DNA of 64,000 nt from Muscardinus avellanarius (taxonomy: Eukaryota; Chordata; Mammalia; Rodentia; Gliridae), in assembly GCA_963383645.1 (NCBI GenBank), contig OY726560.1:29483173-29547172 (forward strand). Reading direction: 5' to 3'. The translations under genes and the position numbers were made by a program. A model generated the notes under the pieces. The model was not told the DNA's origin, searched no databases, and saw only the letters and a list, made by a program, of their open reading frames with translations. Of the stretch, positions 56,448 through 64,000 are shown one piece after another. Each line of letters opens with the position of its first letter. Positions within the stretch are counted from its first letter, which is position 1.

Positions 56448-56638
56448 TATATATTTTAGTACTGGGGATAGAACCAAGGGGCATCCTACCTCCAAGCTAC
56501 ACCTTCAGCATTATTTATTTTGAAACAGGGTCACACTGATTTACAAAGGGTCTCACTAAGGAGCTGAGGCTGTCTGCTGTCCTCTTGTCTCAGGCTCCCA
56601 AATGCTTGGTGTACAAGTGTGAACCACTATGCCTGGCT
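56448..56638 (-). mobile_element. MEN-type SINE, antisense
   Basis: AACCATAT on both sides (56440 and 56641). TAGTACTGGGGATAGAACC, CTCCAAGCTACACCTTCAGC, CACTAAGGAGCTGAGGCTG, CACTATGCCTGGC. Confidence 0.9.
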
Positions 56639-56640
56639 CA

Positions 56641-57662
56641 AACCATATCCTTTAAGTGGAAAAAAATAAGTCAACTGTAAGGCAAAACAAATTATCAGTT
56701 TAAATATAAAAAATTTTAAATGATAGATGATTAAAGTTTTATTTTATAAAAATATATAAACTATAAATTTGAATGCATTCAAAGTAAAATTTCAAAGAAA
56801 TATGACAAAACTATAAAGAGGCTTAAAAAATCCTCAAATCTCAGTCAGTTGAGTACATAAATTTGTGTAATTCATAGAAAAACAAAATAGTGTTTGTGAG
56901 AATATATTTAAGATGATATTTTACCTGCTTTGCATATGTAGCAAATTATGTATTATGAAAATATTTTGTATATACAAAAATTACTTGTAAAATACAAACT
57001 ACATTTTTATTCAGGAAGAACTACATTAATCCACAAGGATATATTATACTCAAAAAACAAAAGAATAAAGAGTAATTTTAAAAATAAAACAATTCAATAA
57101 ATCAATAGCACTTGCTTTGTGTCTTTGTAGAGAATAATCATATTCCTGAAATTCCAGTGATAAAAGTCAAGAAATATATCATAAGTCTCATGAATATAAA
57201 ATAAGATATTTACCATCTTGTACCAGTGACAAAAAAATTGAAAACATTTAATAGTTTTATGAAAGTTAATTTCAACCTTAAGATACAGTTGGGTAGAGTA
57301 TTAGGAAAGTGAAAGGTTCTAATTATTACCTGAAAAATATTTAGTAATTATATTTGGAAAGTTTCATTATAAGGAGGTTAATTTAATAAGTTTATGTGTA
57401 CATCTTTATATCTAATTGTATATTCATGACTTTTTATTTAACCACAGTGGAAGAATGGTGAGCTCAAACAACAAATGTCAGCACCATTTTGAAAAAAAAA
57501 ATGGGAAGTTTAGCAGCTAAGGTGTCTAGGATGTGTAGACAAAAATTGGTAACTAAAAGATGGTACATCTAAGGAAAACCTGTGATTCTGCATAAAACTT
57601 TTCTTCACATCTTTGGCTGATTTCTGAGTGGTTCATTGGCAAATTAAGGCTGTGTGATGATG
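56641..57662. other. AT-rich intergenic, no gene seen
   Basis: Nothing recognised. Confidence 0.4.
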
Positions 57663-58393
57663 GCATGTGCCACCACACCCAATTCATCTGATTCTAAGGA
57701 AAGAAGAAAGTGTTTTAGTGCTCTTCTAGCTAAGGAGAGAAAGTAATTTCAACAAAAATTGAACTTAGAGGAAATGGTAAATATTACTTAAACATACTCG
57801 ATTTGTGCATTGAAGAATCTCCTGAAAGTCAAAAATCTCTTCTATTATAGATAATCAACATAAGGCAATGTCAAAATAAAATAAAACATGAATGTAGAAT
57901 GAATCTGAAGAAAGAAAGTATTGGCAAAGAATGATCACAAAAGATTTCACATAAGTGACAGTACTCTAGTTGAAAGTAGAGGCTCAATAAAGGCAAAATA
58001 TTAATTTGAAGGACAGAGGCGAGTTATTAATTTATAGTTTAAGCTAAATGTAGAGCACCAAGTTTGTTACCTAGAAATTAGGAAAATGAAAAGAACAGAC
58101 ATTTTATAATGGGAAATTAAGTAATTATGATCACAGGTTGTTGAAAATATCAATTTATTGTCCTTAATGACCCAAATATAAAATATTAATTTGATTTTCA
58201 TGCTTTTTAACGTTCCTCTTTTTGTGTGTGGTAATGGGAATTGAACCCAGGGGCATTCTGCCTCCAAGCCCTATTTTTATTTTTTATTTTGAAACAGTGT
58301 CTCACTAAGTTGCAGAAGGCCTCTCTAAGTAGCTGAGGCTGGCCACAAACCTGCTGTCCTCTTGTTTCAGCCTCCCAGGTACTAAGATTATAA
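57663..58393. repeat. Tandem duplication, copy 1 (731 bp)
   Basis: Begins with the last bases of a SINE (GCATGTGCCACCACACCCA), then ~520 bp of otherwise unique sequence, then a MEN SINE in antisense (58215-58411). Nearly identical to 58394-59120. Confidence 0.97.
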
Positions 58394-58411
58394 GCATGTG
58401 CCACCACACCC
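58215..58411 (-). mobile_element. MEN-type SINE, antisense (in the tandem unit; second copy at 58942-59138)
   Basis: GGTAATGGGAATTGAACCCAGG, CTGCCTCCAAGCCC, GTGTCTCACTAAGTTGCAG, AAGTAGCTGAGGCTGGCC, GCATGTGCCACCACACCC. The identical copy at 58942-59138 arose by duplication of the unit, not by separate insertion. Confidence 0.92.
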
Positions 58412-59120
58412 AATTTATCTGATTCTAAGGAAAGAAGAAAATGTTTTAGTGCTCTTCTAGCTAAGGAGAGAAAGTAATTTCAACAAAAACTGAACTTAGA
58501 GGAAATGGTAAATTTTACTTAAACATACTCGATTTGTGCATTGAAGAATCTCCTGAAAGTCAAAAATCTCCTCTATTATAGATAATCAACACAAGGCAGT
58601 GACAAAATAAAATAAAACATGAATGTAGAATGAATCTGAAGAAAGTATTGGCAGAGAATGATCACAAAAGATTTCACATAGGTGACAGTACTCTAGTTGA
58701 AAGTAGAGACTCAATAAAGGCAAAATATTAATTTGAAGGACAGAGGCGAGTTATTAATTTATAGTTTAAGCTAAATGTAGAGCACCAAGTTTGTTACCTA
58801 GAAATTAGGAAAATGAAAAGAACAGACTTTTTATAATGGGAAATTAAGTAATTATGATCACAGGTTGTTGAAAATATCAATTTATTGTTCTTAATGACCC
58901 AAATATAAAATATTAATTTGATTTTCATGCTTTTTAACGTTCCTCTTTTTGTGTGTGGTAATGGGAATTGAACCCAGGGGCATTCTGCCTCCAAGCCCTA
59001 TTTTTATTTTTTATTTTGAAACAGTGTCTCACTAAGTTGCAGGAGGCCTCTCTAAGTAGCTGAGGCTGGCCACAAACCTGCTGTCCTCTTGTTTCAGCCT
59101 CCCAGGTACTAAGATTATAA
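58394..59120. repeat. Tandem duplication, copy 2 (727 bp)
   Basis: By eye about 14 substitutions and one 4-base deletion (AAAG near 58642) against copy 1, roughly 98% identity. Both boundaries lie at the same point in the SINE end, GCATGTGCCACCACACCCA, which occurs at 57663, 58394 and 59121. Confidence 0.97.
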
Positions 59121-59149
59121 GCATGTGCCACCACACCCATTTTATCTGG

Positions 59150-59227
59150 ATTTTCTTTTTTTGAGGGTCTTCGGATGGATCCCAGGGACATTCAACCTCC
59201 GAGCTACAACTCCTGCTCTATTTTATT

Positions 59228-59278
<51 letters not shown>

Positions 59279-59481
59279 TTTTGGTGGTACTGGGATGGAA
59301 CCCAGAGGCTTTCTACCTCCAGGCTATACTCCCAGACCTATTTTATACTTTATTTGGAAACAGGGTCTCACTAAATTGCAGAGGGCGTCAGTAAGTATCT
59401 GAGGCTGCCTGCGAACCGCGATCCTCCAGTCTCAGCCTCCAGAATGTTGGGATTACAAGAGTGCGCCACCACGCCCGGCTT
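59150..59481 (-). mobile_element. Two adjoining MEN-type SINE ends with a (TTTA)n tract between
   Basis: 59156-59220: GGTCTTCGGATGGATCCCAGG..CTCCGAGCTACAACTCCTGC is the ID-like end of one SINE. 59221-59279: about 14 TTTA units. 59280-59481: a full antisense SINE (GGTGGTACTGGGATGGAACCC, CTAAATTGCAGAGGGCGTC, CGAACCGCGATCCTCC, GCGCCACCACGCCCGGC). Either a SINE inserted into the tail-side part of another, or an older SINE truncated at this point. Confidence 0.9.
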
Positions 59482-61115
59482 ATTTGCATTTTTTTCTACA
59501 CATAAATTGTGCATGTTTTCTTTCTTTGCATTAGATATAAATATTTGTAAATTTTATGCAAGAGATTTGTGTATTTTATTCAAATAATTGTCTATGCATG
59601 TGGATGGCTCTGTCTAAAACCAAATTCTTGTTAGGAATACTGACACCTGTTTTCAACACTGTTTTGATTTGCCTTGCATCTGAACCATTTTAAAGTTGAT
59701 TTTGTATGTGTTTGCTCAGATAGGCAGAACAAATACACTAATCATTTTTGAATGTGAAAACTGTAAATGGTATGTATTCAGCTAACACTGGAGGATTTTT
59801 CATACTATTTCTAAAAATAATCAGTTAGTTGGCCTTAGATGAATGGCTAGTCATTAACTTAATTGGCTTATGTAGGAAGTACAAAGGATGGAAAACAGGG
59901 TGGCCACTGGAAAGTAGTTTGCATAATGCAAGGGAAAGCTTTTTACAGAAAAAATATATAAAATATAAAAAATCTTTATGAGACCATTTATTTCACACTG
60001 GGAAACTAATTATTCCCAGACTAAAACCCTTACCTCAGAGGAAAGAAAAACAAAACAAATATAAATTTGTTAAATCGATATTATGTTCCAGGAATTAACC
60101 CAGAAAGACATAGTACATTTTAACATTGTAAAGCATTTCATTCACTTATAACCATATCTTTCAGAAATAGAGGCTATCCTTATATTTTATGTGAAAAAGA
60201 ACCTTAGTAGCAATAAAACTGCTTAGACAAGTTATAGGGTTTGAACTTCAAAACGGTCAGGTTTCAGAATTATCTTCTAGGGATAAACTTGGAGATATGC
60301 ACATATAATGTCCAAAACTTAATCTCCATTGGGTTGATCATATTTACCATGTTTGTCAGTAGTTCAGACTATTTTTGACATGTCACATAAATTTGAATTG
60401 CATATAAATATCGAAACCCACAAATTTGGTGAAGATTCTGAAAAATAGTATCTTTTTTTTATCAAGGGTTGATATTTTTTCTGACATGCAAAATACAGGC
60501 AGGCAATTTCTTTCTGGTGAGGATTGTTTTTATAGGTTTTAAAGGCTGAAATACCCATCTCCATTCTTACTTGTAGGATGCAGCCATTACTTCTAAAATG
60601 TGGCCTTTCCAGCATTTCAAAGTACAGATGGGCACTGCATTCAACTTCAGCCTCCTTCTCCCTAGCACCATGTAGTTGTGAAAATTTCTGCTCAGCATTA
60701 TGATTTCTCCAAATGCCACTTTCTACTGAGTTTATATTATTTTATGTTCTGCACATTTGAATGTTTGGCATCAGTGAAAACTTTGGAGAAATTTGTATCC
60801 AGATTTGGGGGCTCATGTTACTGATGCACTCTCTTTACAGTAAGGCTGTCTTTCAATTTTCACTGTTTTACAATGATGAACTCTTTCTTCTTAGCTTGTT
60901 AAGAGTACAGAATTTGCTAATACAAATATCTTTATGTTGTGTTTCAAAAATCTCCTTCAGTTAAAAGGTCAGGGTGAATATGATGCTCACCTCCTCTTCT
61001 CTCAGGCATGGAAGCCTCTCCCATTCTGCCTACAAGGGTTTATCTCCACCACCTTCAAATATTTGCTGAAAATGCTTCAATATCTTATCAAAATAATTAA
61101 AGTTATAATACTATA
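59482..61115. other. Intergenic, no gene seen
   Basis: About 1.6 kb of sequence with no obvious repeat. Small frames (60364-60615 minus, 60761-61116 plus) show no domains, signal peptide or known motif. Confidence 0.45.
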
Positions 61116-61119
61116 GTGA

Positions 61120-61308
61120 TACATACATACATATGTTTATGGTAGAACATTTCATAATAATCAAAATATGAAGCCAACTTAGGTGTCCATCAACATGTAA
61201 ATGGATAAAGAAAATATGATAAATTCACACAGTGGAGTTTTACTCAGTCATGAAGAAGAAAAATTATTTTGCTTGAAGCCAAACAAATGAAACTAAAGAA
61301 TACTAGAA
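61120..61308 (+). mobile_element. L1 late ORF2/3' part, before an insertion
   Basis: GTAGAACATTTCATAATAATC, TTAGGTGTCCATCAACATG, CACAGTGGAGTTTTACTCAGTC, CCAAACAAATGAAACTAAAG. Resumes after 61764. Confidence 0.75.
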
Positions 61309-61764
61309 AACTGAATTCTTGTACCTATCCCAATTTCCCAAATCAAATAATTGAGGCAAGCCTTTGGGAAGAAGTAAAAAGAAATTTATTGATTTGTAGA
61401 AAATCAAAGAAAGCCAGCAAATTTATGAATTGATCCAATCCTGGATTCTCTCTGAACAAAAAAAGTCAAATTCTTTCCAAGAGATCTTCTGTATCATATG
61501 GCCTTGTCAGAAGAGACACAACTCATGTCTAAATTATCCTTGAGTTGGTTCTTTCTCAGACTCACAGGCACCAGATGTTCAGTGAACTACTTTGGTCAGT
61601 GAACTGATAAGAATCTATTGCTTATTAACAGGAGGAGAGGGAAAGAGACAAGAGTAAAATAGAAGAGGAAAATTGTCAGCTTTGCAACAAGCCATCTATC
61701 TTCCAGGGTCAAAAGCAGGCAGCCATTTCAGTTATGCTAGGTAAAATCATCCAGTCTCAGGATG
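61309..61764 (-). mobile_element. Possible solo LTR interrupting an L1
   Basis: L1 sequence breaks at about 61308 and continues at about 61765 (GTTTTCTCTCACATGTGG). The intervening ~455 bp is not L1. Read on the minus strand it contains a pyrimidine-rich block, then CAAATCAATAAATTTCTTTTTAC (AATAAA signal near 61391) and a further ~75 bases, as in the R-U5 part of an LTR. No TG..CA ends or target duplication were fixed, so the family is open. Confidence 0.4.
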
Positions 61765-62110
61765 TAAAGTTTAGTTTGTTTTCTCTCACATGTGGTAGCA
61801 AATGAGAAAATAGGAAATAAATATTTCAGATAGGTGAGGTGAGAGAAAAGTAGAATAAAGAAAGGGGATTGGAAAAGAGAGGTAGAAACAGGAAAAGGAA
61901 TACTGAGTAGAAAAACAGTTAAATAATTTTATGTCCATATATGAAGGCATCAATAGCAACCTCATTAGTGAGTACAGGGAAGGAGGAGGGGTAATGGGAT
62001 GGGGTTAGGAGCGAACCACACCAAGAGATGTTGTGTGCATATATGCATTTTTCACTTTGAATCTCACTATGATGTACATTGCACCAACAAAATTCTAAAA
62101 AAATTAAAAA
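61765..62110 (+). mobile_element. L1 3'UTR
   Basis: TTCTCTCACATGTGGTAGC, GAGGAGGGGTAATGGGATGG, TGTTGTGTGCATATATGC and CATTGCACCAACAAAATTC, sense. Confidence 0.8.
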
Positions 62111-62695
62111 TTTTTTCCATATGACTTTTGTTATTTTTTCAGAGGTGCATTTAATATAAGCTACGTACTTTGTCTTATATTGGAATTTCTCTTAACTAGT
62201 CCAAATGTATATATTTTAATTACTATAAAAGTAACTAAAAAGGAAATAAAATACCTGCATTTATAAAAATATTAATTTTGAAAATGAATGAAGTTCTATT
62301 GGAGAAAACTAAAAAAAGTTGTATCTATTTATTCTTATTTTTACTAAATAATTAATAATAAAATCAGTAGATATCAAAATGTTACATTCAGAATGTCATT
62401 AAAATAAGAATACAGTAATCTCATTTACTTTTTAGTTTTTATTTTTGATGTGGTAAAAATTATAAAATTTTAGTTTTATGTTATTTTAAATATTTGTAAA
62501 TTATAGATTTTTACTAAAAGGTTAGGGATAGCTCATATTTATCTATACATTAATCTATTCAAGGAGGCTTTCTATTATGTGTTGTTTTCTAATTGTGGAG
62601 AATAGCTTAACAAGGATATAGAGTTTCTTATTTTTCAAAGCTTGTAAAATTTAGTGAAAGAAACTAAAATTCATAAATATGACCATTTTATAATT
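62111..62695. other. AT-rich intergenic, no gene seen
   Basis: Nothing recognised. Confidence 0.4.
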
Positions 62696-62699
62696 AAAA

Positions 62700-62985
62700 A
62701 AGGAACTCCAGGTGAAAAAGGAGCTCCTATAGAGGAGCAAATAAGGCAACCTAACTGTGGGGGTGGAAGAGGGAAAGAAGGAAACTCTTTAAAGCACACA
62801 ATGTACTTATTCGTATCATAGTCAACCACTAAGCCAAGCATGAGAGGGAGGGATGGGGAGGGAGTGTGGTGGGGACTGGGTGGGGGCTGGCTGAGTGATG
62901 TGTGGATTTAAATCTACACAATTTTTTGCTTTATTATGATGTATAAATACAATGCACCAATAAAAATTTTAAAAATAAAATAAAT
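62700..62985 (+). mobile_element. L1 3'UTR end, 5' truncated
   Basis: CTATAGAGGAGCAAATAAGG, CCAAGCATGAGAGGGAGGG, GGGGGCTGGCTGAGTGATG, TACAATGCACCAATAAAAA, A-rich tail. Confidence 0.88.
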
Positions 62986-63379
62986 AAAAATAGTAAATTG
63001 GTGAAAAATGGCAAGTCAGTGTTGAATTTTGAAATCAGATTAACAGTGATAAGACAATATCACCTAAACTTGATCTTTGCACTTAATAAAACAAGCTCTA
63101 ATTAGAGAAAATTTTAAGGAGATGTATCTGATGGAGAGAAAAACAATTAAAAGGTTTTGAGCAAAAGTTTCTAAAGATACAAAGATAGGTTAGTATGACT
63201 AAAACCTAATAAGCCAAAAGTTAAGTTGTATAAGAATAAAAGAAGAAGAAATTTAGTCATTATCTAATAAGATATTGCAAATTTCTATTAAGATATTAAT
63301 AAAGTATTTTGTTTTTTATTTAAAGTGTAATGGACTATTAAGTAAGATTATAGACAAGTAAACAACATGTGATTCATAC

Positions 63380-63425
<46 letters not shown>

Positions 63426-63744
63426 ATTTTAAAAGTATACAGTTTTTATTTTTAATAAAATTTAAGTCATTTCCAGTTTAAGATAAAATCTATTAAAACT
63501 CTGAGATTTTTTTAAGTACATGGTAATCACAAAGCAAAAATTTCAGGTATATTTGCCAAAACTTAAAACAAATAATCAAGGCATAACATTATAGATAATA
63601 ACCTAAGTAAAAATTAAGATAATAAAAAAGAAACAAAGGATCAAATAATCTACAAAACAACCTGAATACAAATAAAAGCAATATTTTTACCTATTCAAAT
63701 ATTATCACTTTTAAAAATATGGAGAGAATACTTACAAATGTATT
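62986..63744. other. AT-rich intergenic, no gene; (AT)n at 63383-63420
   Basis: ATACATATACATATAT passing into about 16 AT units. Nothing else recognised. Confidence 0.5.
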
Positions 63745-64000
63745 TTGTAAGTATATCATTACTCTGATATGAAAGCCAGACAAAAATGTTTCCTCTGAGA
63801 GAGGGGGGCTTTAGGGGCAATATAGCCAATGAATATAGATGCAATGATTATCAACAAAATACTAGCAAGATGAATCCAAGCACACATAAGAAGAAATTTT
63901 TCATGGTAATCAATCGAGACTTATTTCAAGGATCCAAGGTTGTCTTTCAACAACTTAGCAAAAATAAATCAATATTACTGATATATCATAACAAAAATCA
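63745..64000 (+). mobile_element. L1 ORF2 fragment, continuing beyond the window
   Basis: CCTCTGAGAGAGG.., CAATATAGCCAATGAATATAG, ATTATCAACAAAATACTAGC, TTCAAGGATCCAAGGTTG and CAATATTACTGATATATC are the sense ORF2 region just after the reverse transcriptase start. Open to the right edge. Confidence 0.8.

Noticed and set aside
59221..59402. Frames encoding long FYLFIYLFIYLF repeats
   Set aside because: Translation of the (TTTA)n microsatellite plus an antisense SINE.
1..64000. tRNA, snRNA, 7SK or mitochondrial-insert genes
   Set aside because: None recognised by eye on either strand. The ID-like halves of MEN SINEs carry tRNA-derived box-like sequence but are parts of the SINEs. A tRNAscan or covariance-model search would be needed to exclude decayed copies.

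Overview
This window is mammalian, AT-rich, gene-poor DNA made mostly of retrotransposons. The organism is probably a squirrel-family rodent. The evidence is about 35 copies of a 7SL/B1-like unit joined to a tRNA/ID-like unit, with ends such as GTGGCGCACGCTTGTAATCC and CTGGGTTCCA..CCAGTACC before poly(A). This matches the MEN-type composite SINE known from Sciuridae. A rodent L1 lineage shares one 3' end (..ACAATGCACCAATAAAAA). I see no intact host protein gene, no tRNA or rRNA gene and no CRISPR array. The open frames present are L1 remnants, retropseudogenes, SINE or microsatellite read-through, or chance frames.

Layout. 1-0.57 kb: L1 3' end. 3.1-9.6 kb: LTR-like repeats, MEN SINEs, an MLT1/MST-like LTR and ancient L1-like sequence. 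10.14-10.52 kb: an intact GC-rich solo LTR with a 6-bp target duplication. 13.0-13.3 kb: an unidentified retrocopied 3'UTR. 13.7-18.1 kb: a three-level nest (old L1, then a MEN SINE, then a young twin-primed L1). 19.95-20.55 kb: first copy of an SVA/LAVA-like composite element. 21-22.8 kb: an LTR-like segment and SINEs. 23.95-28.8 kb: a long L1 (ORF1 and ORF2 remnants) with nested SINEs and a younger L1 tail. 32.0-35.95 kb: a COPS3 processed pseudogene split by a chimeric L1 that kept its 5'UTR and ORF1. 36-40.1 kb: L1 tails and a twin-primed L1. 42.8-43.8 kb: an L1 fold-back. 43.8-45.1 kb: a PSMA1 processed pseudogene (minus strand) carrying a MEN SINE. 45.4-46.6 kb: ancient L1. 46.6 kb: a SINE consisting only of the 7SL-like monomer. 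48.2-49.15 kb: an inverted L1. 49.15-49.76 kb: an unexplained GC-rich block with a 23-G run. 49.76-50.6 kb: the longer composite copy, with five exact 50-bp units. 52-55.6 kb: ancient L1 tails and SINEs. 57.66-59.12 kb: a recent ~729-bp tandem duplication. 61.1-64 kb: L1 pieces and a possible LTR.

The main result is the pair of composite elements at 19952-20552 and 49764-50600. Each has a GC-rich array of ~50-bp units joined, at the same internal boundary, to an L1-like 3' tail with shared diagnostic bases. At least one copy has a clean target-site duplication. This is the expected signature of an L1-mobilised non-autonomous retroelement with the architecture of primate SVA/LAVA. Repeat names here rest on recognition by eye, so family labels (MEN, MIR, MLT1, ERVK, L1M) are assignments by resemblance. 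Boundaries are exact only where a target-site duplication is quoted.
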